Assembly (NCBI RefSeq): GCF_033807715.1
Contig: NC_084607.1
Coordinates: forward strand, 15,143,941-15,207,940
Direction: 5' to 3'
Length of the DNA: 64,000 nt
DNA from: Cololabis saira
Taxonomy: Eukaryota; Chordata; Actinopteri; Beloniformes; Belonidae
Part shown: piece by piece, positions 10,769 to 21,894 of the stretch
How the letters are laid out: every line of letters starts with the position of its first letter
Numbering within the stretch: the first letter of the stretch is position 1
Made by a program: the position numbers and the translations under genes
Notes under the pieces: generated by a model
Seen by the model: the letters and a program-made list of their open reading frames with translations, nothing else
What the model was told of the DNA's origin: nothing
The model's database searches: none

Positions 10769-10774
10769 TTTATT
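10769..10774 (-). promoter_or_regulatory. Polyadenylation signal of the minus-strand coiled-coil relic
   Basis: Minus-strand AATAAA lies about 190 bases after the stop codon at 10962-10964. It supports a genuine transcript end, just beyond the 3' end of duplication copy B and convergent with it. Confidence 0.5.
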
Positions 10775-10961
10775 TTATATACACTGTGTCCATCCGAGTC
10801 TTTATCTCATGCAAAGCGGGCTGAAGCCTCGATGGTTGCTGTCAGTGCCCGACAGCTGGCTCCAGACCCGACGGGTCACCCAGAGGCTCCGTGGGACTCG
10901 TCACTCCTCGGGTTTGGTGGTGACCTCCACAGCAAGCTCTGATGACCTCACGCCCGCAGCT

Positions 10962-11166
10962 TCACTCGTCTGCTTCAGTAATGGAGCTTTGAAACGCGTC
11001 CTCCAGCTCTCTGGAGATGTGGTTGAAGCTCTGCCAGCGGTGGGAGTTGAAGATGGAGTCCACATAGGCGCGTGTCGATGAATGGCTCTCAGTCTGACCC
11101 GTTCCCAAGGTCCAGCCTGCCTCGGGATACCGGGGGCGAGTGTCCCAACGACGTGGCTCCTTGGAG
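10962..11166 (-). CDS. Candidate terminal exon of the coiled-coil relic
   Basis: After a polypyrimidine tract and acceptor (TTTTCCCTCCTTGAAG, minus strand), 67 codons run without a stop to TGA at 10962-10964. Residues include RRWDTRPRYPEAGWTLG and AYVDSIFNSHRWQSFNHISR and end SSITEADE. Composition looks like a real protein end and a polyadenylation signal follows. The family was not recognised. It may belong to a gene of its own rather than to the coiled-coil segment, because the frame does not join cleanly to the upstream donor candidate. Confidence 0.5.
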
Positions 11167-11189
11167 CTTCAAGGAGGGAAAAAAACACA

Positions 11190-11320
11190 TACAAAGTTAT
11201 TTACAACTGTGGGGGGAACTGGAGAACCCAGAGAAATCCCACACAAGTACAGTGAGGCCATGATGGCTCAGCCGGGATTCGAACCAGCACACCATGACAC
11301 CCACTGTACCGCCCGTTTCT
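11190..11320 (-). mobile_element. tRNA-derived SINE fragment, minus strand
   Basis: Minus-strand words GGTTCGAATCCCGGCTGAG (B-box), then GTGTGGGATTTCTCTGGG and TTCCCCCCACAGTTGTAAA, match the SINE body at 22409-22736. It occupies the putative last intron of the coiled-coil relic. Confidence 0.65.
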
Positions 11321-11849
11321 GGTTTTATATAGATACAGTATGTCACCACATGGGGACACTCACAGTCTCTACAGACTTAGGCTTCAGGAGTTTCAGAAGA
11401 AGGGTCGGACTGGGGAGGGGTCTTTGCACTCTTCTTAAACTTCTGGAAGAATCTCCTGATGGGTCCCTTCTTTTTCTGTTTCTCTCGTTTCATGCTCTCA
11501 AACAGCACTTCCAAACTCTGAATCCGGCCCATCAGGGCCTCGATGGACGCCTTCTTCTCCTGCTCCTTCTTCTCCTGAGCCTCCTTCATGTCAGAGATCT
11601 CCTCCAGGAGGTTGGACTTCTCTGCTCCACTGCTGCATCTCGTTGAGCAGCACCTCCTGCGCCTCCTGCACCTTCACCTGCGCGTTCAGCTGGAAGCTGG
11701 TCTTCACCTGCTCCTACTGGCGCTCCTGGTTACCCATCTCCTCCTTCATCTGGAGCAGAGCAGCCTCCGTTTCCTCCACTTTTTGGGCCCAGTTGTCCTC
11801 GGCTTGCTGTTTGCAGGTCCTCTCGGCTGAGATGAGACCTCCAGCCCTC

Positions 11850-11958
11850 CAGCCCGTGTATCTTTTTTTTTTTAATATTTTTAGCCTGATTTTTTTCCCC
11901 CATTTTATCACCCAATGCTCCTACCTAAGTGACAGTCCTGGGCAGCTTGTGTATCTTT
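11850..11958. mobile_element. Small insertion with about 16-bp target duplication in the coiled-coil relic
   Basis: CAGCCCGTGTATCTTT (11850-11865) and CAGCTTGTGTATCTTT (11943-11958) bracket a T-rich 77-bp insert (CCCCATTTTATCACCCAATG). The duplicated period is 93 bp, so the insert itself keeps frame length divisible by three but interrupts the coiled coil. The insert resembles the end of a fish SINE; its family is not certain. Confidence 0.6.
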
Positions 11959-12589
11959 GAGGTAGCATCTGTGCACAACTTTTCACCCAGTTCTTTTTCC
12001 ATTTGAGCTTGTTGGGATTTTAGCTCTTGTTTCTCCTGCATGAACTCCTTTTCCTTATTTTCTAACTGAGCCTGTAATTTTACCATTGCCACCTTCATCT
12101 GGCTCATTTCTTCCTGTTACGTGTGTTGTGTCCAGCATCTCTCCGCGGCCTCTCTCTGCTCCTTCTCGCAGCAGATTTCCGCTTCCAGTAGAGAAAGTTT
12201 CGGGGAATCCGTTGCTCTTCTTTCAGATGACTTATCTCCTCCGACATGTTCTTATTTTGTTGTTCCAGTTCCAGGATGTGTTTGTCCTTGTCTCCCAGTA
12301 TTTTCTGGAACTCGGACTGTGACAGTGGGAACCCACAGTCTTGTCTGCGATAACGGCCCTTGTGTCCTTCCTGCTGTTTCGTAGCCGTCTTGACTTGTGG
12401 TTTCTTGTCGTTGGCAGACTGAGCATCTGAAAGTCCAGCAGTTGCACCGGGTTGTTCAGGTGCAGGGTGTTTACGGACCACCGCAGCCTGAGGTTTAGGT
12501 GCCACCTGCCGCCTGGGAGTGGCCGATGGCTGCTGCTGAGATCTGCGGGCCATCTCGGCATACATGGGTTTCACAGGCTTGTTCTCCAT

Positions 12590-15434
12590 GTCTTACTTTG
12601 TGATGTTTTGGTTGGAAAAGCTTCTTCAAACAATAACTATATGCTTCACGGACTGATGCGTGCTCATTCTTGGACTGATTTTGGAAAGATCCAATCGTTC
12701 TAAAAGCGGTCCCCTAATAAATGTTGCCACAGAAATAACCTGACTCCCCGGAAGCAGCCAAAGGTCCACGAAATAAATTATTTTAAAGTTCCCTGAAATG
12801 CATTTTTCAAGGTTCAAGGTTTACTTTATTAAGTAATATCATTTATCATTCAAGTTGAAATGAATGAAATGACAATCAGGCCTGTAGAAAGATGACTTTC
12901 TTTTCTTGCTATCTCAAATAGAATAAGACGAGTTGAAATAAATCCTGACATTTTTACTATTTATTTCATTAATTAACTTTAGCTGTAATACATGTATAAA
13001 CACAATCACTCTTCCCGTGCTTTCTCAGAATAGCTGTAAAAACCTCTGAAGTACCAGGATGCTCCTGAGTGTCTTCAATGCCTCCTGGATGTTGCTAAAC
13101 TGTCCCACTTGGGACTCTCATTCGTTCTCCCTCATGCAAAGCAAAAGCAGTTAATTTGTAAAGTCTTTCAGGACATGTGCAGTTCCTGCTGCAGAACAAG
13201 TGTACGTTGGTATTCATTTCTGCTGCAGTGCACCAACATCTGACGGGGCGGATGCAGATGAAAAAGGCAGCCTTGTGTTTGGGACCTCTGTGAGCCGACA
13301 GCTGGCGGGAGGTCAGTGTCAACGGCAGGCCACCGGTCTGGTTTTCTCAACTTCCTTCGCGCCGCCAGCCAGCTGCTGTCCCCAAAAACACTCCTCGTGC
13401 AGACATTTGGGGGTTGAAATTCATTTAAAAACTAAAAAAAAAATAGCAGAAACTGAGGAGAACTTGTGCTTTTAGCTTCTTTATCTTGATATATTTAAAG
13501 TTAGCGCTCCCTTGGATGTCATCATGCTTTTTAAAATGCCCTTCTTGTAAAACATGTCCAACCAGATGAGTAATGTAGTAAAATGCACTGCATGTTTGTT
13601 TTGTACTTTCAGATTTATACATGGAGATGATCGCGTTTCCAACCCTGCTGTTTGCTGTGAATGAAACAAAAAACGGTGAGGCTTTCACGGGCTGTGCAGC
13701 ACACGGAGCTGAAGATGCAAATGAAATTTCACACGGCCTCACTGTCGGGGAAATTGAATTACCCTGCTTGTTGCTGGACTGGAGGAATGCATCACTAATG
13801 CTTTGAGGTGAAGAGCTGAATGGAGACAAGGAGGATGGCGGGGAGCGGAGGAGGAGGAGGCGTCCGCTAACACCCCCTCACACACACTTACACTTCCTGA
13901 GTCTGGTCGGGCGCGCGGCCAAGTGGCCGGACCAAGGCTCTCCTTCTTCTCTGGCCTCTCGGAGCCAAGCAGCTGCAGGAGGGCACGGAGGACACACGAG
14001 AGAGATAAAACCTCACCACACGGCCAACTGCCGTCACAAGTGCAGCAGTTTAATAAAGTCAACTCTGTTCAGTGCTGTTGTACAAATCATTAAAGGAAAA
14101 TGAACGTCACAGTGAAATTATTCACTTTTGTTTTCTAGCACGGACGACGTGGCAGCTGACTGCAGCGGCGGGACACGAGCACCTCTGTCTCTGTGTCCCT
14201 GCCTCACGCGTCGTCCAAGGAACTCAGGGGGGGGGCAGCGCTCGCCTTCTTCACACTTCACCTCCTCCTTTGTACGCTGACCTCCTCCCCCCCCCGAGCC
14301 GGCCGGAGGGAGCACGTACCCATTTAAGGATTTATGGAGCCGTCCACTAATCCCCATCCTCACCTTTTCACTCCTGTTCTGACGCTTCGTGACTTCCTCA
14401 AAGCACATTCATCTTGCTTTTCTGCTTTCTGTCTACTCATCTGTAACGCCTAGAGCGTCTCAAGATCCACTGGTTTCACCTCATTTTCTCAGCTCACAGG
14501 CGGGACGATGAGGTTTCTGAGGAACAAGGTTGCAAACACTCAAAAGAACATTTGGATACAGAGACAAAGTTGAGATTTGTGAGGCCAAGCCAACATATCT
14601 TGGTTATGATAGAATGATATCAGGATAGTCACAAACATGTGTTTGCACACTGAAAATACTTTAAGACGTGTGCTGTGAAGGTGTTCAGCTGGTTCAGGTT
14701 TTACCAAACTGTACACCGACTGTAGAAGAAGACAGTTTCCGTTCATCAGTTAAGAGCGTCAGATTTATTTATTTATTTCTAATACTCACAGGTACCAATA
14801 ACAGGCCAGAAGCCTATAAGCCAGTTTTCTCATCATTGTATGAAATCTTGTCAGTTTTAAGTGTTTACACTGCTTGACAGGTCTGGTCTGCAGATGGATC
14901 AGGTTAGTTTCTTAGCTCAGGAGAGTCAGACAGTGAAATGATTCATCCAGATGATGCAGAGCTACAGAGATTTACTGAACTCCGCATTCCAAAATGGAGA
15001 TTACTGTCATTTTTAAAAAAGCTTGTAAACACTGGTAAAAAGTTGTCCGCTTGCATATCAGTTTTTAATTGTTTGCTGGGATCTAAATCCTCTAAATGAA
15101 ACATAAGGGAACAAAACATTTGTAAGTCCTAGCGTTTGTCAAGCCTGTGTAAGTAAGGAATAACTTTGGACACCTGGTGGTTTCAGTTTTCTTGTCTGGC
15201 ATGTAAACGCGGCCAGGGAAGAAAAACAGAAAAGTGTTTTACCCCTCAGATTCAACACAGTTTGAGTAAGTTTGAGTAACTGTTGCAGACGTTGAACTGA
15301 ATGTGCGTATAGATCAAATCAAGTTTGTTTCTATAGCAACTTTAAAACCACCTCCATTGAGCAAAGTGCTGTTCAGGTTCAAATAAACGATCAGCGGTCT
15401 GGCCACAGCTGATGCTTTTTGGGTATTTGATTTG
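12590..15434. other. Gene-free interval
   Basis: No exon was recognised. 12793-12835 carries a GGTTCAAGGTTTACTTTATT word typical of degraded LINE tails, and 15315-15390 has similar LINE-tail wording (AAAGTGCTGTTCAGGTTCAAA). 13860-14330 is GC-rich with frequent CpG and short G and C runs but no coding signal that survives inspection. The remaining open frames look like chance. Confidence 0.5.
15427..15434. repeat. 8-bp target-site duplication, left (hAT at 15435)
   Basis: TTGATTTG here and again at 16466-16473 immediately bracket the element ends CAGTGTTGG and ACACTG, the signature of hAT transposition. Confidence 0.85.
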
Positions 15435-15628
15435 CAGTGTTGGGGTAGTTACTAAAAAAAACTAATCCATTACATATTACTAGTTACTTTAAAAAAAGTA
15501 ATCCCTTACACTACTTAGTTACTGGTTGCTGAAAGTAACTAGTTACATTACTAGTTACATTACTTTTGGATTACTCCGCAATATCACCTGAGCTGCACCA
15601 TAACTCGATTGCCAACGAACAACATATA

Positions 15629-15985
15629 CAGGACTGTCTCAGAAAATTAGAATATTGTGATTTTCTGTAATGCAATTACAAAAACAAAAATGTCACATTC
15701 TGGATTCATTACAAATCAACTGAAATATTGGAAACTTTTAATATTGCTGATCATGGCTTACAGCTTAAGAAAACTCAAATATCCTATCTCAAAAAATTAG
15801 AATATTCTGGGAATCTTAATCTTAAACTGTAAACCATAATCGGCAATATTAAAATAATAAAAGGCTTGCAATATTTCAGTTGATTTGTAATGAATCCAGA
15901 ATGTGACATTTTTGTTTTTTTCTTAATTGCATAACAGAAAATAAAGAACTTTATCACAATATTCTAATTTTCTGAGACAGTCCTG
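15629..15985. mobile_element. Palindromic MITE with TA target duplication (Tc1/mariner-like)
   Basis: Ends CAGGACTGTCTCAGAAAATT and its reverse complement form long terminal inverted repeats. The interior is also self-complementary (TCACATTCTGGATTCATT paired with its complement near the other end), so the whole unit can fold into one hairpin. TA dinucleotides flank both ends. A one-ended fragment of the same family lies at 34485-34552. Confidence 0.85.
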
Positions 15986-16068
15986 TAGTTCGAACCTTAT
16001 TACTGCAGTGCCCAGATCAGCACCAGAAGTCATGTAAAATCCCGTAAAATCCCATAAGATCACGTTAA

Positions 16069-16210
16069 AGGCTGATTTATGGTTCTGCGTTACACCAACG
16101 CAGAACTTACGGCGTAGGGTATGCAGCGACGCGCATCGTATGTTGTGCGTCGCCACGTACCCTACGCCGTAGGCACTGCGTCGATTTAACGCGGAACCAT
16201 AAATCAGCCT
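16069..16210. mobile_element. PIF/Harbinger-type MITE, copy 1
   Basis: Terminal inverted repeats AGGCTGATTTATGGTTC and its near-complement at the right end enclose a CpG-rich centre (TACGGCGTAGGGTA). A TAA on each side fits the 3-bp duplication of PIF/Harbinger transposition. Related copies are at 31767-31848 and 34633-34872. Confidence 0.8.
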
Positions 16211-16465
16211 TAAGTCAGACAAGTGTTGAGCAACGCGTGAAGACGCATGAAAGGCAAGTTTGATTTTCTTTTCTGTTCTCCCGTTCTACATGTAGCTGAA
16301 AAGCTTAAAGTAACTAAAGTAACGTATTTTTCTTTGTCTTAGAGTACCTATAACGGGATTACCCAAATTACAACTGTAACGCGTTACATTACTGCGTTAC
16401 TGGCGAATGTAATCTCGTTACAGTAACGCGTTACTTTGTAACACTGTTACACTGTTGTTACACTG

Positions 16466-18660
16466 TTGATTTGTCGGACCTCAGGGTACACTTTTCACTG
16501 TCAGCTCAGTGCTTGTAAAAGGACCGTCGTGCTCTTGCAGGAAAGGACTCTCTCTTGTGGCTGCTTCACCCGAGTCGCAACGAAAGTTGGCCTTCTCAGC
16601 AATGCCAACCAAACTAAACCCAATCGCTGTCCCCTTTTTCTTTTACCTGAAAAGGAATAAGTTAAGTGTCCCATCTCTTCTGCTGATGGTGACCATGAGG
16701 TGGATGAGGCATCCAGCGTTCCCCGCTCAGTTTTCTGACCATTTTGAACGCACCGTCCGGGAACTGGCAGCGCGTGACGACAGAATTACAGTAAGCGCCC
16801 GCATTGTTCACACCTGTGTTCGTCATTCTCAGAGTGGGTGTATGTTATCGTCTTTTTTAACTACTGTGTTTTACTTTCCCATGCCTCTGCATGTCTCTCA
16901 CTTTGTCCCTGAGGTAGTTTTCTTGAGCTTTCTGTTCAAATAAAAAGCATTTTTGCCTGCTACACCTGGCTCCTGACCTCCTGCACCTTCAGGATCTTGT
17001 CCCTGCAGGGATCCCCACCTCTGAATTATTCATTCCAATAAAATTAGATTTTACAGCATCAACATCCCTTGTATGCACTCAAGTGCTGCTTCAGAAGCTC
17101 AAGAAGCTCCCCCCGTTGAGGGGATATGTGATACCTGGATTATGGTAAAGTCCCCCTCGGCCGGCCTTTGGGGCACACGCTGAGTAGGATTAACCCTGCG
17201 CCAGTTGTTGTGAGATCTGGCCAGCGTGGCTCGTCCCGCCTTTTCTAATCCTGCACACAATGCAGGCTGTTAATTGGAGACTGACTGATATAGCAAAGGA
17301 GAGTCATGAGGACAATGTGCAAGCGGCCAGCGTCTCTGTAATCCCATGCACGGCCAGGAATGCCCCCCCTCCCCCAGGGCATCGATCCACACTTCATCAC
17401 ATCTAGACTCTGCCACCTCCTCCTACGCGGGGTTTTCCGTTTTACTGACAGTTGGAGCCGTCCTGTCGCTGTGACTCAAACAAACACAAGGTGTGTACAT
17501 TTTTAGAGTTGTGAGGTTGTTTCACATTTTCCGCTTAGATCTCTGAGAGGAGGCGTGAGGCAGCACACCTCGGTGTTTGTGCTTTAAACACACAGCAGAC
17601 GGAGTGTTAACTGACTCAGATGTGTTTCCTGGAAAAGCACCTCAAGGCAGTCTGGAAACGCTGTGCTCCAAAACCTTTACGTCTCAGAGATTAGCTGCCA
17701 TCTCATATTCATTCAGTTATGAGTTAGAAATGCACTTTACGTCACATTTAAATGACGTTGTTTGATGTTGCTTTTTGACCAGCGTTGGAATTAAACGAAT
17801 GTGCCAGGACTTTCACACCGAGATAAGTGTGGAGCAACTGGGACTTTTATGGAGATTACAGCATCCCATCTAACCGCTCTGTAAAAGGCAAATAAGAACT
17901 GGTCACCGGAAACACCCGCCATGTTTATTGCAGCCAGCCTGATAACGGTGGAGGTAACAGCTGCTACAAACACGCACTGTCAATTTGACACAGACTGTAT
18001 AAGAATAACTGGACAAAAAGCACCATTAGCATCATCCATACGTTTTCTGAAGAGTGCTTTTTTTGAAGCCTCTTTTTTCCCCTTCAAACTGTGGTACCAT
18101 TTCAAAATAAGTGAAAAGATCAGGTATGGCAGACAGAAGATTAGTTCAGTTACCGCTCATCCTAACCTACGATGTTAACCACTTACATTCATTCGGATCA
18201 AATCTCTCAGTCCATCCTTATTTCTCATATTGCCACTGCAAGAACATTTGAAACCAGTAATATCGGACGGGTGGAAGTCTGATCAAGCGACACCCTCCCG
18301 CTACATCACACTGCTCCAGTTAAGCCAGTAGAGGAGATGCAGGGGTTCGCACAAGGACCTCCCATTTAACATGTTGTTTGATGTGGGAACATCAAAAATG
18401 ACCACTGCTTCAGCTGCTCGTGGCTCCAACAGCAGATGCAGAAATCCCACATTTCCACTGCTGTTGCAGTGGGGACATCGGAAATTACACAGCCTCCAAG
18501 TTCCTGAGGCTTCTTCAGAGATGAGTTTTGGTGCAGGTCCAGGCAAAGTTATATTAATCTGAAAGAGTTTCCAACATGGAGGAGGGTTTGGTTGGAGGAG
18601 CTGGGACCAGCTGTGAGGAAGCACCAGAAGACTTTAAGGCTGTTAATGTTTAGCCAACCC
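16466..18660. other. Gene-free interval
   Basis: No exon recognised on either strand. 18030-18060 contains a CATCCATACGTTTTCTGAAG word nearly repeated at 53962-53981, suggesting a dispersed old element whose family I could not name. Other open frames (for example 16509-16943) lack family resemblance. Confidence 0.5.
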
Positions 18661-18800
18661 ACGGTGTATAAAATATATATGAAATATTTTTTAATATATC
18701 ATATATATTTATTTTATCAATATATATCTATATCTATATATACATACATACCCATATATACACTTTTTAAATCAGACTGTAAACATGTTTATTTTCAGGT
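18661..18800. repeat. AT-rich low-complexity tract
   Basis: Irregular TATA/TATC/TACA repeats fill this stretch, with alternating blocks such as TATATATCTATATCTATATA. No gene signal. Confidence 0.85.
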
Positions 18801-19040
18801 TCAGATTCAGACGACTTTATTAATCCCTTTGGAAGGTTCACTCGGGGAAATTGACATCTCCATCTCACTCACACAACACTGTCATATACAAATCAAACAC
18901 CCCAAAAACACCCATATAAAGATAAAAAGATAAAAAATAAAAAGTGCAGTGACATAAAATAGAATTAGCCTATATGGATAGAAAAGAAATAAGTGTCATA
19001 GTATTGCACGCAGTTATTGCACTGTCCTGGTTATTGCATT
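18801..19040. mobile_element. Degraded LINE-type fragment
   Basis: The sequence GACTTTATTAATCCCTTTGG followed by GGGGAAATTGACAT and an AT-rich tail resembles a common fish LINE terminus. No coding remains, so family and orientation are uncertain. Confidence 0.45.
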
Positions 19041-19784
19041 CTTGCTGCAAAGTTGGACATTCTAATGTTGGACTATCCAGCCCCTAGTGGTCAGTTTAGG
19101 AACTGCAATTTTCCTGATTTCTGCATTGATCAGAGCTCCAAAAAGCATTAGTGGCCCCTTTGGTTTGAAGAGCATAAATCAGCGGGCTCCTCCATGTGCC
19201 TCTATCTTAGTTTCTTCTTTCTAGCTTAATAAAAGCGGTCACGGCATTTCGGTTTGTGACTATCAACTCTTCGTCTGTTTTTCAAATTTTCCTTCTAGTT
19301 ACTCAAAGAAGATGCAAATCTCTGGAGTATGACTCAGAATCTGACTCACATGAGTTATGCAGGTGTCTTGTATTTTGTAAACATGAGTCATCAGACATTT
19401 AGGATGACGGATCTTTTATCAGTGCGAGAAAATCAGTCCCAGCAACAGCTCCGGGTCGTGTTTCAGCTCGGCTCAGGGCGGGAAGGTGATGGACCGCCAG
19501 CGGCCTACTACAGTTGGATGTTTGTGCTACAGCAGTCACCTGGGATCTCTGTTGACACATCATACGTATTCAAAACATATTCAAAACGGCATCAGTGAGA
19601 GCTTTTTTTTTTAACAGCTTTCCATCATGATGTGATTTATCAGCTTTCACTGCAATGAAGCATTCAGCTTTTTCTGAGTCTGGACTCATGACTCAAGATC
19701 CCTTCTTCTCTTCTCTCCCCTCTCATCTCTTTCTCTCTCATTTCTTCCAGCGTTAATGACTCCCCCTTTTAACCCCTTTTTTTT
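19041..19784. other. Gene-free interval
   Basis: An 89-codon open frame (19329-19598) lacks splice context and resemblance to any family I know. A pyrimidine-rich tract lies at 19700-19790. Nothing else stands out. Confidence 0.45.
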
Positions 19785-20659
19785 TAATTATTAGGGCCCG
19801 AGTACTTACGTATGCGTATCTGTAGGAATTTTCCTTTGTTTTTTTTTTTTTTTTTTTTTTCCTTCTTCCGACGAAATGAGGGCCTTTTTGCCCCCCTAAA
19901 CATGCCCCAAAAGTCACAAAATTTTGCACGCAAGCCAGGCCTGGCGAAAACTTTGATATTTAATGGTTTACATTAATGGGCGTGGCCTAATGGCTCAACA
20001 GCGCCCCCTAGAAAACTTCGTGCCTCAAGCCCCACAATACGGTTTGACGTACATGCACGAAAATCGGTACACACCTGTATCATGTCGCAACTTAAAGAAA
20101 AGTCTCTTGGCGCCATGGCCGAAACCATTTTGAATTAATAATGTAATTTTGGCGCAATTTATGCCATTTCTTCGGCTGCTTCTTCGCCTGAACCGTAACG
20201 TGCACCCAGGTGTGTTATACATGAAAATGTGCGTCTCGATCATGCAACGATGCGCATTACTTTTCTCAGTCAAAAGCGTTACCGTGGCGACGATAGACGC
20301 CAAAAAGCGCGCCCCGCCTTCATCTGATTGGTCCATGTTTGATAGTCTCTACTTTCTGCCATAACTTTTGAATGGTTTGACATAAAGACTCGTGGGTGGT
20401 GTCATCGGACTCGGTTTTGAGTCCTTGAGCATAATTGGTGCAAATTAGCCCCGCCCCTTCTTCTGATTGGTCAATATTTGATAGTCCCTATTTTCTGCTA
20501 TAACTTTTGAATGGTTTGATATGGAAGGTCGTGGGGCGTGTCATCTGCTAAATGTCCAGCCCTGAAGAATGTACATGCAAGTCATGCAAGCGCTTCCACT
20601 GCAGCCTGAACGTGCACAAGGGTGCGAGGGCCCGTTCATCGCTGCTTGCAGCTTTAATT
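19785..20659. mobile_element. Abundant fish repeat with AATTATTAGGGCCCGAG / GCAGCTTTAATT ends
   Basis: The left end reads AATTATTAGGGCCCGAG and the right end GCTTGCAGCTTTAATT. The interior includes words I recognise from a high-copy fish interspersed repeat (GCGCCCCCTAGAAAACTT; GTAACGTGCACCCAGGTG; ATAACTTTTGAATGGTTTG, the last occurring twice). A right-end fragment recurs inverted at 34456-34484. It has no intact coding region. Superfamily not assigned. Confidence 0.65.
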
Positions 20660-21330
20660 TTTCCTTATTTATTTATTCATTTATTTATTTATCCTATTTA
20701 TTTATTTAGCTTTATTTTATTTTTTTTGGCTGCTGTCTCTCTCCTAAAGTAACCATCATTCTAGAAAACCATCATTGTCATACACACTCACACATGCACA
20801 CACCCACATACACGGCCACATAGAAGAAATCTGAGCAAAAACATTGCTTTTGTTGTTTTGTACTGTTTTTTTTCTGTCGGTTTTTTTTCTAGTGTCCCCT
20901 CTTGTCCTGTACCTGTATGCGTTTTTTGTTTTGCGCACTTGTATTGTTACCTGTTTTGTATATAAAAAAAAAAGATGCACATGAACATGAATGCACATTT
21001 CCGCTGGTAAAAGGTGGTCCGGTGTTTGCAGCTGTACATTTATTTTGAGGCCTGGGCTCTGTGTGACCGTATCCTCCTGCTGACGCCGGCATGGGAACAG
21101 GCTGCGATGGCAAACATCACAGGAGGATAAGCGGCGTAAAACCACGAAAAGACAATGATCATATGTAACGACTGCTCCTCGCTTAAAGTTGTTGTCGGAT
21201 GTTTGTGTGTTTTGATGGATCAGTGATGCAGAGGGATGACAGATTAAAGCTCAAGGAAATGCTTTGAGGTGAGTTCAAATATATTTTATTCCTTTTTGTT
21301 TTTCAAAAGTGTACATGCAGCTTTCTATAT
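20660..21330. other. Gene-free interval with TTTA repeats
   Basis: TTTA/TTTAT low-complexity sequence occupies 20660-20730, followed by CA-rich and T-rich sequence. No coding signal was recognised. Confidence 0.5.
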
Positions 21331-21333
21331 GAG

Positions 21334-21894
21334 TTGTTGTTTCTTTTTGATGTTTTAACAGCATTAAAACGCAGTGACACTGCAACTGTAAGTGTTCAGA
21401 GTCTGGTGTTAGTGATTAGAACCAGATTAGGCAAAGACGCTTATGATTTGTTGTTTATACAAAAACTTGTCTCTGTTGCGGGGAAAGATCAAACTACCGC
21501 TGATCTGATTACTGTTTGCACATTCACAGCCCGCTAGATTTATTACACAAGCCGTTTTCTACTTAAGCCACATGCCCCCTTTTCCCACGTGTGGTGCCAG
21601 ACTGCAGATCTCCCTCTTCCTCCGGTTAGTGAAACTGATCAACCTTTGAATAAACGGTTAAAAGCCACCAGTGACACTGACATGTTTGTTCTGTCTGAGT
21701 CCCTCTGTGATTTAAAACTGCTGTCCAGATTTATGGTGAACGTTTTACAAGTCAACAGAGAGAGAAAAAGCAGGGTGCTCTGTTTGAACATGAGCTCCAG
21801 ACACATGAAAGACTCAAGTTTTTCCCATTATACATCTCTAGATGACGAAGCTGTGATTATGGTTTGCGGCGAGGATGTTTGCTGGGAGTAATTT
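21334..21894 (+). other. Unassigned coding-like stretch, two frames
   Basis: Frame one (21334-21537) gives 67 residues including TATVSVQSLVLVIRTRLGKD and KDQTTADLITVCTF before a TAG. Frame two (21589-21894) gives about 100 residues rich in Leu, Ser and charged residues (LSESLCDLKLLSRFMVNVLQ; SLDDEAVIMVCGEDVCW) before TAA. The composition looks more protein-like than neighbouring frames. I do not recognise a family. It might be a decayed transposon or an exon relic; a stop and a frame change separate the halves. Confidence 0.3.

Larger units (their letters stand above)
10962..12589 (-). pseudogene. Unrecognised basic, coiled-coil protein gene with multiple lesions
   Basis: I do not recognise this gene. 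From an ATG at 12589 the minus strand encodes a Gln/Pro/Ala-rich basic head (MENKPVKPMYAEMARRSQQQ, then QVAPKPQ), then heptad-rich coiled coil (LELEQQNKNMSEEISHLKEE; KVAMVKLQAQLENKEKEFMQ; KVEETEAALLQMKEEM; EALMGRIQSLEVLFESMKRE) and a basic end near 11377 (KKKGPIRRFFQKFKKSAK). The signal changes frame near 12210 and 11600, meets stops near 12117 and 11713, and is interrupted by a small insertion with target duplication (11850-11958). A separate terminal exon (10962-11166) looks intact. Five lesions make a pseudogene more likely than sequence errors, but a fish-specific gene with assembly errors is possible. Confidence 0.55.
15435..16465. mobile_element. Non-autonomous hAT element, host to two nested MITEs
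   Basis: The element starts CAGTGTTGGGG and ends GTTACACTG, flanked by the 8-bp duplication TTGATTTG. Its termini are made of degenerate AGTTAC/GTAACG arrays typical of one abundant vertebrate hAT MITE class. Inside are a 357-bp TA-flanked MITE (15629-15985) and a 142-bp Harbinger-type MITE (16069-16210). Without them the element would be about 530 bp. No transposase coding region is present. Confidence 0.85.

Noticed and set aside
11140..11646. 168-codon plus-strand frame rich in Leu
   Set aside because: Antisense shadow of the minus-strand coiled-coil sequence; Leu-rich stretches are the complement of Lys/Glu codons.
17985..18180. Possible dispersed repeat shared with 53900-54760
   Set aside because: Only short words (CATCCATA, GTTTTCTGAAGAG) could be matched by eye; not enough to define an element or its limits.
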